A stretch of 64,000 nucleotides of DNA from Chamaelirium japonicum (GCA_947650365.1 CANTAL010000203.1:62001-126000); one strand, 5' to 3'. Positions 29,084-44,752 are shown, counted from the stretch's first letter. The notes: generated from the sequence alone by a model not told the origin. Made by a program: numbers and translations.

Positions 29084-32000
29084 TTCATTCTAATTCATTC
29101 ATATAATCCATTCTAATTCTTTCACACGATCCATTCTAATTCATTCGTACGTTCCATTCTAATTCATTGGCACGATCCATGCTAATTCATTCGTTCGATC
29201 AATTCTAATTCATTAGCACGATCCATTCTAATTCATTCGTATGATCCATTCTAATTCATTCGCACGATCCATTCTAATTCATTCATAGGATCCATTCTAA
29301 TTCATTCATACGATCTATTCTAATTCTTTCGCACGAATGTATCCAATCTAATTCATTCGCACGAATGTATCCATTCTAATTCATTCGTACGATCCATTCT
29401 AATTCATTCGTACGATCCATTCTAATTCATTCGCACAATCCATTCTATTTCATTCGTACGATCCATTCTTACTCATTCGTATGATCCATTATGGATACAT
29501 TCGTGCGAATGAATTAGAATGGATCATACGAATGAGTAAGAATGGATCGTACGAATGAATTAGAATGGATCGTACGAATGAATTAGAATGGATCGTGTGA
29601 AAGAATTAGAATGGATCGTGTGAAAGAATTAGAATGGATTGTATGAATGAATTAGAATAGATCGTATGAATGAATTAGAATGGATCGTACGAATGAATTA
29701 GAATGGATCGTACGAATGAATTAGAATGGATACATTCGTGCGAATGAATTAGAATGGATACATTCGTGCGAAAGAATTAGAATAGATCGTATGAAGGAAT
29801 TAGAATGGATCCTATGAATGAATTAGAATGGATCGTGCGAATGAATTAGAATGGGTCGTACGAATGAATTAGAATGGATCGTGCTAATGAATTAGAATTG
29901 ATCAAACGAATGAATTAGAAAGGATACATTTGTACGAATGAATTAGAATGGATCGGACGAATGAATTAGAATGGATCGTACGAATGAATTAGAATGGATC
30001 GTACGAATGAATTAGAATGGATACATTCGTGCGAATGAATTAGAATGGATACATTCGTGCGAAAGAATTAGAATAGATCGTATGAATGAATTAGAATGGA
30101 TCCTATGAATGAATTAGAATGGATCGTGCGAATGAATTAGAATGGGTCGTACGAATGAATTAGAATGGATCGTGTGAAAGAATAAGAATGGATTGTATGA
30201 ATGAATTAGAATAGATCGTATGAATGAATTTGAATGGATCGTACGAATGAATTAGAATGGATCGTACGAATGAATTAGAATGGATCGTACGAATGAATTA
30301 GAATGGATACATTCGTGCGAATGAATTAGAATGGATACATTCGTGCGAAAGAATTAGAATAGATCGTATGAATGAATTAGAATGGATCCTATGAATGAAT
30401 TAGAATGGATCGTGCGAATGAATTAGAATGGGTCGTACGAATGAATTAGAATGGATCGTGCTAATGAATTAGAATTGATCAAACGAATGAATTAGAAAGG
30501 ATACATTTGTACGAATGAATTAGAATGGATCGGACGAATGAATTAGAATGGATCGTACGAATGAGTAAGAATGGATCATACGAATGAAATAGAATGGATC
30601 GTACGAATGAGTAAGAATGGATCATACGAATGAAATAGAATAGATCGTACGAATGAATTAGAATGGATCGTACGAAGGAATTAGAATGGATCGTACGAAT
30701 GAATTAGAATGGATATATTCGTGCAAATGAATTAGAATGGATCGTATGAATGTATTAGAATGTATCGTATGAGTGAATTAGAATGGATCGTACGAATGAA
30801 TTAGAATAGATTGTATGAATGAATTAGAATGGATACATTCGTGTGAATGAATTAAAATGGATCGTATGAATGAATTAGAATAGATTTTGTGAATGAATTA
30901 GAACTGATCATACGAATGAATTAGAATGGATACATTTGTGCGAATGAATTAGAATGGATTGTATGAATGAATTAGAATGGATCCTATGAATGAATTAGAA
31001 TTGATCGTGCGAATGAATTAGAATGGATCGTACGAATGAATTAGAATGGATCGTACGAATGAACTAGAATGGATACATTCGTGCGAATGAATTAGAATGG
31101 ATCGTACGAATGAATTAGAATGGATCGTACGAATGAATTAGAATGGATCTTACGAATGAATTAGAATGGATCGTACGAATGAATTAGAATGGATCGTACG
31201 AATGAATTAGAATGGATACATTCGTGCGAATGAATTAGAATGGATCGGACAAATGAATTAGAATGGATTGTACGAATGAATTAGAATGGATCAAATGAAT
31301 GAATTAGAATCGTTACATTCATGCGAATGAATTAGAATAGATCGTACGAATGGATTAGAATGGATCGTACGAATGGATTAGAATGGATACATTCGAGCGA
31401 ATGAATTAAAATGGATCGTACGAATGAATTAGAATGGATCATACGAATGGATTAGAATGGATCCTACGAATGGATTAGAATGGATACCTTTGTGCATATG
31501 AATTAGAATGGATCGAACGAATAAATTAGAATGGATCATATTAATGAATTAGAATGGATCGTACGAATGAATTAGAATGGATACATTCGTGCGAATGAAT
31601 TAGAATGGATCGTGCGATTCAATTAGACTGGATCGTGCGAATGAATAAGAATAGATCATACGAATGAATTAGAATGGATCGTACGAATTAATTAGAATGG
31701 ATACATTCGTGCGAATGAATTAGAATGGATTGTATGAATAAATTAGAATGGATCATACGAATAAATTAGAATGGATCATACGAATTAATTAGAATGGATC
31801 ATACGAATGAATTAGAATGGATCGTACGAATGAATTAGAATGGATCGTACGAATGAATTAGAATAGATACATTCGTGCGAATGAATTAGAATGGATTGTG
31901 CGAATGAATAAGAACAGATCGTGCGAATGAATTAGAATGGATCGTACGAATGAATTAGAATGGATCGTGCGAATGAATTAGAATGGATATATTTGTGCGA

Positions 32001-32618
32001 ATGAATTAGAATGGATCGTAAGAATGAATTAGAATGGATCGTATGAATGAATTAGAATGGATCGTACGAATGAATTAGAATAGATCGTGCGAATGAATTA
32101 GAATGGATCGTACGAATGAATTAGAATGGATCGTACGAATGAACTAGAATGGATACATTTGTGCGAATGAATTAGAATGGATCATACGAATGAATTAGAA
32201 TGGATCGTATGAATGAATTAGAATGGATCTTACGAATGAATTAGAATGGATCGTACGAATAAATTAGAATGGATCGTACGAATAAATTAGAATGGATACA
32301 TTCGTGCGAATGAATTAGAATGGATCGAATGAATGAATTAGAATCGATCGTACGAATGAATTAGAATGGATCGTACGAATAAATTAGAATGGATACATTC
32401 GTCCGAATGAATTAGAATGGATCATACGAATGAGTAAGAATAGATCGTACGAATGAAATAGAATAGATTGTACGAATGAATTAGAATCGATCCTACGAAT
32501 GAATTAGAATGGATCGTGTGAAAGAATTAGAATGGATTGTACGAATGAATTAGAATGGATCATATGAATGAATTAGAATGGATCGTGTGAATGAATTCGA
32601 ATGGATCGTACGAATTCA
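29084..32618. repeat. 23/28-bp satellite, segment 10
   Basis: R 29084-29488, then F 29489-32618, the longest F run in the window (about 3.1 kb). The junction at 29489 is a copy of the CCATTATGGATACATTCG type. The F run includes the local triplication at about 29700-30560. Confidence 0.95.
29700..30560 (+). repeat. about 0.29-kb local triplication inside the F satellite
   Basis: A monomer series (two ATACATTCGTGCG monomers, an AAAGAATTAG monomer, AGATCGTATG, GGATCCTATG, then the unusual GGGTCGTACG) occurs three times. The marker GCGAAAG lies at 29768, 30059 and 30345, offsets of 291 and 286 bp. The shared rare variants make chance similarity unlikely. Outer limits are approximate. Confidence 0.75.
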
Positions 32619-35600
32619 TTCGAATTCATTCATACAATCCATTCTAATTCTTTCACACGATCCATTCTAATTCATTCGTACGTTCCATTCTAATTCATTA
32701 GCACGATCCATTCTAATTCATTCGTTCAATCTATTCTAATTCATTAGCATGATCCATTCTAATTCATTCGTACGATCCGTTCTAATTCATTCGCACGATC
32801 CATTCTAATTCATTCATAGGGTCCATTCTAATTCATTCATATGATCTATTCTAATTCTTTCGCATGAATGTATCCATTCTAATTCATTCGCACGAATGTA
32901 TCCATTCTAATTCATTCGTACGATCCATTCTAATTCATTTGTACGATCCATTCTAATTCATTCGTACGATCCATTCTAATTCATTCATACGATCTATTCT
33001 AATTCATTCATACAATCTATTCTAATTCTTTCACACGATCCATTCTAATTCATTCGTACGATCCATTCTAATTCATTCGCACAATCCATTCTATTTCATT
33101 CGTACGATCCATTCTTACTCATTGGTACGATCCATTCTAATTCATTCGCACGAATGTATCCATTCTAATTCATTCGTACGAATCCATTCTAATTCATTCG
33201 TACAATCTATTCTATTTCATTCGTACGATCCATTCTTACTCATTCGTATGATCCATTCTAATTCATTCGCACGAATGTATCCATTCTAAATCATTCGTAC
33301 GATCCATTCTAATTCATTCGTACGATCCATTCTAAATCATTCGTACAATCCATTCTATTTTATTCATACGATCAATTCTAATTCATTAGCACGATCCATT
33401 CTAATTCATTCGTACGATCCATTCAAATTCATTCGCACGATCCATTCTAATTCATTCGTACAATCCATTCTATTTCATTCGTACGATCCACTCTTACTCA
33501 TTCGTATGATCCATTCTAATTCATTCGCATGAATGTAGCCATTCTAATCCATTCGTACGATCCATTCTAATTCATTCGCATGAATGTAACCATTCTAATT
33601 CATTCATTTGATCCATTCTAATTCATTCGTACGATCCATTCTAATTCATTCATCCGATCCATTCTAATTCATTCGCACGAATGTATCCATTCTAAACCAT
33701 TCATACGATCCATTCTAATTTATTCGTACGATCCATTCTAATTCATTCGTAAGATCCATTCTAATTCATTCGTACGATCCATTCTAATTCATTCGTACGA
33801 TCCATTCTAATTCATTCGCACGAATGTATCCATTCTAGTTCATTCGTACGATCCATTCTAATTCATTCATACAATCCATTCTAATTCATTCGCACGATCC
33901 ATTCTAATTCATTCGTACGATCCATTTTAATTCATTCGTACGAATGAATTAGAATGGATACATTCGTGCGAATGAATTAGAATGGATCGTACCAATGAGT
34001 AAGAATGGATCGTACGAATGAAATAGAATGGATTGTGCGAATGAATTAGAATGGATCGTACGAATGAATTAGAATGTATCATGTGAAAGAATTAGAATGG
34101 ATTGTATGAATGAATTAGAACAGATCGTATGAATGAATTAGAATTGATCGTATGAATGAATTAGAATGGATACGAAGGAATTAGAATGGATCATACGAAT
34201 GAAATAGAATGGATCGTACGAAGGAATTAGAATGGATCGTACGAAGGAATTAGAATGGATAAGACGAATGAATTAGAATGGATATATTCGTGCAAATGAA
34301 TTAGAATGGATCGAATGAATGAATTAGAATGCATCGTACGAATGAATTAGAATGGATCGTACGAAGGAATTAGAATGGATCGTACGAATGAATTAGAATG
34401 GATCGTACGAATAAATTAGAATGGATACATTCGTCCGAATGAATTAGAATGGATCATACGAATGAGTAAGAATGGATCGTACGAATGAAATAGAATAGAT
34501 TGTACGAATGAATTAGAATGGATCCTACGAATGAATTAGAATGGATCGTGTGAAAGAATTAGAATGGATTGTATGAATGAATTAGAATGGATCGTATGAA
34601 TGAATTAGAATTGATCGTGCGAATGAATTCGAATGGATCATACGAATTCATTCTAATTCATTCATACAATCCATTCTAATTCTTTCACACGATCCATTCT
34701 AATTCATTCGTACGTTCCATTCTAATTCATTAGCACGATCCATGCTAATTCATTCGTTCGATCAATTCGAATTCATTAGCACGATCCATTCTAATTCATT
34801 CGCACGATCCATTCTAATTCATTCGCACGATCCATTCTAATTCATTCATAGGATCCATTCTAATTCATTCATACGATCTATTCTAATTCTTTCGCACGAA
34901 TGTATCCATTCTAATTCATTCGCATGAATGTATCCATTCTAATTCATTCATACGATCCATTCTAATTCATTCGTACGATCCATTCTAATTCATTCGTACG
35001 ATCCATTCTAATTCATTCATACGATCTATTCTAATTCATTCATACAATCCATTCTAATTCTTTCACACGATCCATTCTAATTCATTCGTACGATCCATTC
35101 TAATTCATTCGCACAATCCATTCTATTTCATTCGTACGATCCATTCTTACTCATTCGTATGATCCATTCTAATTCATTCGCACGATCCATTCTAATTCAT
35201 TCGTACGATCCATTCTAATTCATTCATACGATCCATTCTAATTCATTCGTACGATCCATTCTAATTCCTTCGTACGATCCATTCTAATTCATTCATACGA
35301 TCCATTCTAATTCATTCGTACAATCTATTCTAATTCATTCATACAATCCATTCTAATTCATTCGCACGATCCATTCTAATTCATTCATACGATCCATTCT
35401 ATTCGAATGGATCATGCGATCCATTCGAATTCATTCACACGATCCATTCTAATTCATTCATATGATCCATTCTAATTCATTCGTCCGATCCATTCTAATT
35501 CATTCGCACGAATGTATCCTTTCTAATTCATTCGTACGATCCATTCTAATTCATTCATAAGATCCATTCTAATTTATTCGTACGATCCATTCTAATTTAT

Positions 35601-36130
35601 TCGTACGATCAATTCTAATTCATTCGCACGAATGTATCCATTCTAATTCATTCATACGATCCATTCTACTTCATTCGTACTATCCGTTCTAATTCACTCA
35701 TACGATCCATTCTAATTCATTCGCACGATCCATTCTAATTCATTCGTACGATCCATTCTAATTCATTCGTACGATCCATTCTAATTCATTCGTACGATCC
35801 ATTCTAATTCATTCGTATGATCCATTCTAATTATTTTGTATGATCCATTCTAATTCATTCGTACGATCCATTCTAATTCATTCATACAATCCATTCTAAT
35901 TCATTCGCACGAATGTATCCATTCTAATTAATTCGTACGATCCATTCTAATTCATTCGTCCGATCCATTCTTACTCATTCGTATGATCAATTCTAATTCA
36001 TTCGCATGAATGTATCCATTCTAATTCATTCGTACGATCCTGAATTAGAATGGATCGTACGAATGAATTAGAATGGATACCTTTGTGCATATGAATTAAA
36101 ATGGATCGTACGAATGAAATGGAATGAATT
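32619..36130. repeat. 23/28-bp satellite, segment 11
   Basis: R 32619-33939, F 33940-34647, R 34648-36040, F 36041-36130. The R blocks begin with the recurrent set CATACAATCC, TTTCACACG, GTACGTTCC and CGTTCGATCAATTC. A small F patch (ATTCGAATGGATCATGCG) lies at about 35397-35425. The flip at 36041 is ragged (GATCCTGAATTAG), a truncated monomer join. Confidence 0.95.
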
Positions 36131-38896
36131 CGTACGATCCATTCGAATTCATTCGCACGATCCATTCTAATTCATTCATACGATCCATTCTAATTCATTC
36201 ATACAATCCATTCTAATTCTTTCACACGATCCAATCTAATTCATTCGTAGGATCCATTCTAATTAATTCGTACAATTTATTCTATTTCATTCGTACGATC
36301 CATTCTTACTCATTCGTATGATCCATTCTAATTCATTCGGACGAATGTATCCATTCTAATTTATTCGTACGATCCATTCTAATTCATTCTTACGATCCAT
36401 TCTAATTCATTCGTACGATCCATTCTAATTCATTTGTCCGATCCATTCTAATTCATTCGCACGAATGTATCCATTCTAATTCATTCGTACGATCAATTCT
36501 AATTTATTCATATGATCCATTCTAATTCATTCGCACGATCCATTCTAATTCATTCGTACGATCCATTCTATTTCATTCATACGATCCATTCTAATTCATT
36601 CGTACGATCCATTCTAATTCATTCGCACAAATGTATCCATTCTAATTCATTCGTACGATCCATTTTAATTCATTCGTACGATCCATTCTAATTCATTCGC
36701 ACGAATGTATCCATTCTAATTCATTCGTACGATCCATTCTAATTCATTCGTACGATCCATTCTAATTAATTCGTATGATCTATTCTAATTCATTCGTATG
36801 ATCAATTCTAGCTCATTCGTACGATCCATTCTAATTTATTCGTACGATCCATTCTAATTCATTCGCATGATCCATTTTAATTCATTCATACAATCCATTC
36901 TAATTCTTTCACACGATCCATTCTAATTCATTCGTATGATCCATTCTAATTCATTCGTGCAATCCATTCTATTTCATTCGTACGATCCATTCTTACTCAT
37001 TCGTACGATCCATTCTAATTCATTCACACGAATGTATCCATTCGTATGAATGAATTAGAATAGATTGTACGAATGAATTAGAATGGATCGTACGAATGAA
37101 TTAGAATGGATCGTACGAATGAATTAGAATGGATCGTACGAATGAACTAGAATGGATAAATTCGTGCGAATGAATTAGAATGGATCGTACGAATGAATTA
37201 GAATGGATCGTACGAATGAATTAGAATGGATCATACGAATGAATTAGAATGGATCATATGAATGAGTAAGAATGGATCGTACGAATGAAATAGAATGGAT
37301 TGTACGAATGAATTAGAATGGATCGTACGAATGAATTAGAATGGATCGTGTGAAAGAATTAGAATGGATTGTATGAATGAATTAGAATGGATCATATGAA
37401 TGAATTAGAATGGATCGTGCGAATGAATTCGAATGGATCGTACGAATGAATTAGAATGGATCATACGAATGAATTAGAATGGATACATTCGTGCGAATGA
37501 ATTAGAATGGATACATTCGTGCGAATGAATTAGAATGGATACATTCGTGCGAAAGAATTAGAATAGATCGTATGAATGAATGAGAATGGATCCTATGAAT
37601 GAATTAGAATGGATCGTGCGAATGAATTAGAATGGATCGTACGAATGAATTAGAATGGATCGTGCTAATGAATTAGAATTGATCGAACGAATGAACTAGC
37701 ATGGATCGTGCTAATGAATTAAAATGGAACGTACGAATGAATTAGAATGGATCGTGTGAAAGAATTAGAATGGATTGAATGAATGAATTAGAATGAATTC
37801 GTACGATCCATTCGAATTCATTCGCACGATCCATTCTAATTCATTCATACGATCCATTCTAATTCATTCAAACAATCCAATCTAATTCTTTCACCCGATC
37901 CATTCTAATTCATTCGTAGGATCCATTCTAATTCATTCGTACAATCTATTTTATTTCATTCGTACGATCCATTCTTACTCATTCGTATGATCCATTCTAA
38001 TTCATTCGGACGAATATATCCATTCTAATTTATTCGTACGATCCATTCTAATTCATTCGTACGATCCATTCTAATTCATTCGTACGATCCATTCTTACTC
38101 ATTCGTATGATCCATTCTAATTCATTCGTATGATCCATTCTAATTCATTCGTACGATCCATTCTAATTCATTCGCACAATCTATTCTAATTCATTCGTAC
38201 GATCCATTCTAATTCATTCGTACGATCGTACGAATGAACTAGAATGGATCGTACGGAATGAATTAGAATGGATTGTATGAATGAATTAGAATGGATACAT
38301 TCGTGCGAATGAATTAGAATGGATAATACGAATGTGTAAGACTGGATCGTACGAATGAAATAGAATGGATTGTACGAATGAATTAGAATGGATCATACAA
38401 ATGAATTAGAATGGGTCGTACAAATGAATTAGAATGGATTGTATGAATGAATTAGAATGAATCGTGCGAATGAATTCGAATGGATCGTACGAATTCATTC
38501 TAATTCATTCATACAATCCATTCTAATTCTTTCACACGATCCATTCTAATTCATTCGTACGTTCCATTCTAATTCATTTGCACGATCCATGCTAATTCAT
38601 TCGTTCGATCAATTCTAATTCATTAGCACGATCCATTCTAATTCATTCGTACGATCCATTCTAATTCATTCGCACGATCCATTCTAATTCATTCGTATGA
38701 TACATTCTAATTCCTTCGTACGATCCATTCTAATTCATTCATACAATCCATTCTAATTCTTTCACACGATCCATTCTAATTCATTCGTACGATCCATTCT
38801 AATTCATTCGTGCAATCCATTCTATTTCATTCGTACGATCCATTCTTACTCATTCGTACGATCCATTCTAATTCATTCACACGAATGTATCCATTC
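36131..38896. repeat. 23/28-bp satellite, segment 12
   Basis: R 36131-37041, F 37042-37796, R 37797-38226, F 38227-38490, R 38491-38896. The flip near 38226 is a perfect palindrome (see findings). Two copies of the 11626-type junction lie at about 36130 and 37797. Confidence 0.95.
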
Positions 38897-41800
38897 GTAC
38901 GAATGAAATAGAATAGATTGTACGAATGAGTTAGAATGGATCGTACGAAGGAATTAGAATGGATCGTACGAATTAATTAGAATAGATCGTACGAATGAAT
39001 TAGAATAGATCGTACGAAGGAATTAGAATGGATCTTACGAATGAATTAGAATGGATATATTCGTGCAAATGAATTAGAATGGATCGTATGAATGTATTAG
39101 AATGGATCGTATGAGTGAATTAGAATGGATCGTACGAATGAATTAGAATGGATTGTATGAATGAATTAGAATGGATCGTACGAATGAATTAGAATGGATC
39201 GTATGAATGAATTAGAATGGATCGTACGAATGAATTAGAATGGATCGTGCGAATGAATTAGAATGGATCGTACGAATGAACTAGAATGGATACATTCGTG
39301 CGAATGAATTAGAATGGATTGTACGAATGAATTAGAATGGATCGTACGAATGAATTAGAATGGATCGTACGAATGGATTAGAATGGATCATACGAGTGAA
39401 TTAGAATGGATCGTGCGAATGAATTAGAATGGATCGAACGAATGAATTAGAATGGATATATTCGAGCGAATGAATTAGAATAGATCGTAGGAATGAATTA
39501 GAATGGATCATACGAATGAATTAGAATGGATCGTACGAACGAATTAGAATAGATCGTACGAACGAATTAGAATGGATCATATGAACGAAATAGAATAGAT
39601 CGTACGAGGTTACATTCATGCGAATGAATTAGAATGGATTGTACGAATGGATTAGAATGGATCGTATGAATGGATTAGAATGGATACATTCAAGCGAATG
39701 AATTAGAATGGATCGTACGAATGGATTAGAATGGATCCTACGAATGGATTAGAATGGATACCTTTGTGCATATGAATTAGAATGGATCGTACGAATGAAT
39801 TAGAATGGATCATATTAATGAATTAGAATGGATCGTACGAATGAATTAGAATAGATACATTCGTGCAGGATCCATTCTAATTCATTCGCACGAATGTATC
39901 CATTCTAATTCATTCGTACGATCCATTCTAATTCATTAATATGATCCATTCTAATTCATTCGTACGATCCATTCTAATTCATATGCACAAAGGTATCCAT
40001 TCTAATTCATTCGTACGATCCATTCTAATTCAGGATCGTACGAATGAATTAGAATGGATACATTAGTGCGAATGAATTAGAATTGATCGTACGAATGAAT
40101 TATAATGGATCGTGCGAATGAATTAGAATGGATCGTACGAATGAATTAGAATTGATCGTACGAATGAACTAGAATGGATACATTCGTGCGAATGAATTAG
40201 AATGGATCGTATGAATGAATTAGAATGGATCGTACGAATGAATTAGAATGGATCTTACGAATGAATTAGAATGGATCGTACGAATGAATTAGAATGGATC
40301 GTACGAATGAATTAGAATGGATACATTCGTGCGAATGAATTAGAATGGATCGGACGAATGAATTAGAATGGATCGTACGAATGAATTAAAATGGATCAAA
40401 TGAATGAATTAGAATGGTTACATTCATGCGAATGAATTAGAATGGATCGTACGAATGGATTAGAATGGATCGTACGAATGGATTAGAATGGATACATTCG
40501 AGTGAATGAATTAGAATGGATCGTACGAATGAATTAGAATGGATCGTACGAATGGATTAGAATGGATCCTACGAATGGATTAGAATGGATACCTTTGTGC
40601 ATATGAATTAGAATGGATCGTACGAATGAATTAGAATGGATCGTATTAATGAATTAGAATGGATTGTACAAATGAATTAGAATGGATACATTCGTGCGAA
40701 TGAATTAGAATGGATCGTGCGAATCAATTAGACTGGATCGTGCGAATGAATAAGAATAGATCATACGAATGAATTAGAATGGATCGTACGAATTAATTAG
40801 AATGGATACATTCGTGCGAATGAATTAGAATGGATTGTATGAATGAATTAGAATGGATCGTACGAATGAATTAGAATGGATCATACGAATTAATTAGAAT
40901 GGATCATACGAATGAATTAGAATGGATCGTACGAATGAATTAGAATGGATCGTACGAATGAATTAGAATGGATACATTCGTGCAAATGAATTAGAATGGA
41001 TTGTGCGAATGAATAAGAACAGATCGTGCGAATGAATTAGAATGGATCGTACGAATGAATTAGAATGGATCGTGCGAATGAGTTAGAATGGATCGTACGA
41101 ATTAATTAGAATGGATACATTTGTGCGAATGAATTAGAATGGATCGTACGAATGAATTAGAATGGATCATATGAATGAATTAGAATGGATCGTACAAATG
41201 AATTACAATGGATCGTACGAATGAATTAGAATGGATCGTACGAATGAATTAGAATGGATCGTACAAATGAACTAGAATGGATACATTCGTGCGAATGAAT
41301 TAGAATGGATCGTACGAATGAATTAGAATGGATCGTACGAATGAATTAGAATGGATACATTGGTGCGAATGAATTAGAATGGATCGGACGAATGAATTAG
41401 AATGGATCGTACGAATGAATTAGAATGGATCGTACGAATAAATTAGAATGGATACATTCATCCGAATGAATTAGAATGGATCATACAAATGAGTAAGAAT
41501 GGATCGTACGAATGAAATAGAATAGATTGTACGAATGAATTAGAATGGATCCTACGAATGAATTAGAATGGATCGTCTGAAAGAATTAGAATGGATTTTA
41601 TGAATGAATTAGAATGGATCGTATGAATGAATTAGAATGGATCGTGCGAATGAATTCGAATGGATCGTACGAATTCATTCTAATTCATTCATACAATCCA
41701 TTCTAATTCTTTCACACAATCTATTCTAATTCATTCGTAGGATCCATTCTAATTCATTCGTACAATCTATTCTATTTCATTCGTACGATCCATTCTTACT

Positions 41801-42057
41801 CATTCGTATGATCCATTCTAATTCATTCGGACGAATGTCTCCATTCTTATTTATTCGTACGATCCATTCTAATTCATTCGTACGATCCATTCTAATTCAT
41901 TCGTATGATCCATTCTAATTAATTCGTCCGATCCATTCTAATTCATTCGCACGAATGTATCCATTCTAATTCATTCGTACGGTCCATTCTAATTCATTCG
42001 CACAATCCATTCTATTTCATTCGTACGATCCATTCTTACTCATTCGTATGATCCATT
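38897..42057. repeat. 23/28-bp satellite, segment 13
   Basis: F 38897-39866, R 39867-40032, F 40033-41671, R 41672-42057. Ragged joins occur at about 39607 (CGTACGAGGTTACATTC), 39867 (GTGCAGGATCC) and 40033 (TTCAGGATCG), where monomers are cut at unusual points, unlike the palindromic-linker flips elsewhere. Confidence 0.95.
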
Positions 42058-44752
42058 ATGGATACATTCGTGCGAATGAATTAGAATGGATCATACGAAT
42101 GAGTAAGAATGGATCGTACGAATGAAATTGAATGGATTGTGCGAATGAATTAGAATGGATCGTACGAATGAATTAGAATGGATCGTGTGAAAGAATTAGA
42201 ATGGATTGTATGAATGAATTAGAATAGATCGTATGAATGAATTAGAATAGATCGTACGAATGAATTAGAATGGATCGTACGAATGAACTAGAATGGATAC
42301 ATTCGTGCGAATGAATTAGAATGGATCGTACGAATGAATTAGAATGGATCGTACGAATGAATTAGAATGGATCTTACGAATGAATTAAAATGGATCGTAC
42401 GAACGCACGATCCATACGAATGAATTAGAATAGATCATACGAATGAACTAGAATGGATACATTCATGCGAATGAATTAGAATTGATCGTACGAATGCATT
42501 CTAATTCATTCGTACGATCCATTCTAATTCATTCGCACGATCCATTCTAATTCATTCATAGGATCCATTCTAATTCATTCATACGATCTATTCTAATTCT
42601 TTCGCACGAATGTATCCATTCTAATTCATTCGCACGAATGTATCCATTCTAATTCATTCGTACGATCCATTCTAATTCATTCGTACGATCCATTCTAATT
42701 AATTCGTATGATCCATTCTAATTCATTCGTACGATCCGTTCTAATTCATTCATACAATCCATTCTAATTCATTCGTACGATCCATTCTAATTCACTCATA
42801 CGATCCATTCTAATACATTCATACGATCCATTCTAATTCATTTGCACGAATATATCCATTCTAATTCATTCGTACGATCCATTCTAATTCCTTCGTACGA
42901 TCCATTCTAATTCATTCGTACGATCTATTCTAATTCATTCGTGCGATCCATTCTAATTCATTCGTACGAATGAATTAGAATGGATACATTCGTGCGAAAG
43001 AATTAGAATAGATCGTATGAATGAATTAGAATGGATCCTATGAATGAATTAGAATGGATCGTGCGAATGAATTACAATGGATCGTACGAATGAATTAGAA
43101 TGGATCGTGCTAATGAATTAGAATTGATCGAACGAATGAATTAGCATGGATCGTGCTAATAAATTAGAATGGATCGTACGAATGAATTAGAATGGATCGT
43201 GCGAAAGAATTCGAATGGATTGTATGAATGAATTAGAATGGATCGTACGAATGAATTAGAATGGATCGTACGAAGGAATTAGAATGGATCGTACGAATGA
43301 ATTAGAATGGATCGTACGAATGAATTAGAATAGATCGTACGAATGAATTAGAATGGATCGTACAGAGGAATTAGAATGGATCGTACGAATGAATTAGAAT
43401 GGATCGTATGAATGAATTAGAATAGATACATTCGTGTGAATGAATTAGAATGGATCGTATGAATGAATTAGAATAGATTTTGTGAATGAATTAGAACTGA
43501 TCGTACGAATCAATTAGAATGGATTGTATGAATGAATTAGAATGGATCCTATGAATGAATTAGAATGGATCGTACGAATGAGTTAGAATGGATACATTCG
43601 TGCGAATGAATTAGAATTGATCGTACGAATGAATTAGAATGGATCGTGCGAATGAATTAGAATGGATCGTACGAATGAATTAGAATGGATACATTCGTGC
43701 GAATGAATTAGAATGGATACATTCGTGCGAAAGAATTAGAATAGATCGTATGAATGAATTAGAATGGATCCTATGAATGAATTAGAATGGATCGTGCGAA
43801 TGAATTAGAATGGATCGTACGAATGAATTAGAATGGATCGTGCTAATGAATTAGAATTGATCGAACGAATGAATTAGCATTGATCGTGCTAATGAATTAG
43901 AATGGAACGTACGAATGAATTAGAATGGATCGTGTGAAAGAATTAGAATGGATAGTATGAATGAATTAGAATGAATTCGTACGATCCATTCGAATTCATT
44001 CGCACGATCCATTCTAATTCATTCATACGATCCATTCTAATTCATTCATACAATCCATTCTAATTCTTTCACACGATCCATCCTAATTCATTCGTAGGAT
44101 CCATTCTAATTCATTCGTACAATCTATTCTATTTCATTTGTACGATCCATTCTTACTCATTCGTATGATCCATTCTAATTCATTCGGACGAATGTATCCA
44201 TTCTAATTTATTCGTACGATCCATTCTAATTCATTCGTATGATCCATTCTAATTCATTCGCTCGAATGTATCCATTCTAATCCATTCGTACGATCCATTC
44301 TAATCCATTCGTACGATCCATTCTAATTCATTCGCATGAATGTAACCATTCTAATTCATTCATTTGATCCATTCTAATTCATTCGTACGATCCATTCTAA
44401 TTCATTAGCACGATCCATGCTAATTCATTCGTTCGATCAATTCTAATTCATTAGCACGATCCATTCTAATTCATTCGTACGATCCATTCTAATTCATTCG
44501 CACGATCCATTCTAATTCATTCATAGGATCCATTCTAATTCATTCATACGATCTATTCTAATTCTTTCGCACGAATGTATCCATTCTAATTCATTCGCAC
44601 GAATGTATCCATTCTAATTCATTCGTACAATCCATTCTAATTCATTCGCACGATCCATTCTAATTCATTCGTACGATCAATTCTAATTCATTCGCACGAA
44701 TGTATCCATTCTAATTCATTCGTACGATCCATTCTAATTCATTCATAGGATC
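42058..44752. repeat. 23/28-bp satellite, segment 14, up to the retrotransposon
   Basis: F 42058-42496, R 42497-42966, F 42967-43974, R 43975-44752. Near 42397-42420 the order is scrambled (GAACGCACGATCCATACG). The R block continues past the inserted retrotransposon at 54940, so this block and the next were one before the insertion. Confidence 0.95.
44748..44752. other. Target site duplication, left (GGATC)
   Basis: GGATC directly precedes the LTR TGTTGG terminus and recurs directly after the other end at 54940-54944. Removing one copy and the element restores CATAGGATCCATTC, a junction present intact elsewhere in the satellite (around 12076), so the empty site is known. Confidence 0.95.

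Noticed and set aside
1..44752. CRISPR-like array of short repeats
   Set aside because: The 23-bp units are contiguous with no unique spacers, vary from one another, occur in both orientations and lie with plant retrotransposons. No cas genes.
1..44752. Human-type satellite II/III (CATTC repeats)
   Set aside because: The pentamer likeness is superficial; the unit is a distinct 23-mer and the embedded elements are plant Tat-type gypsy and Cassandra.
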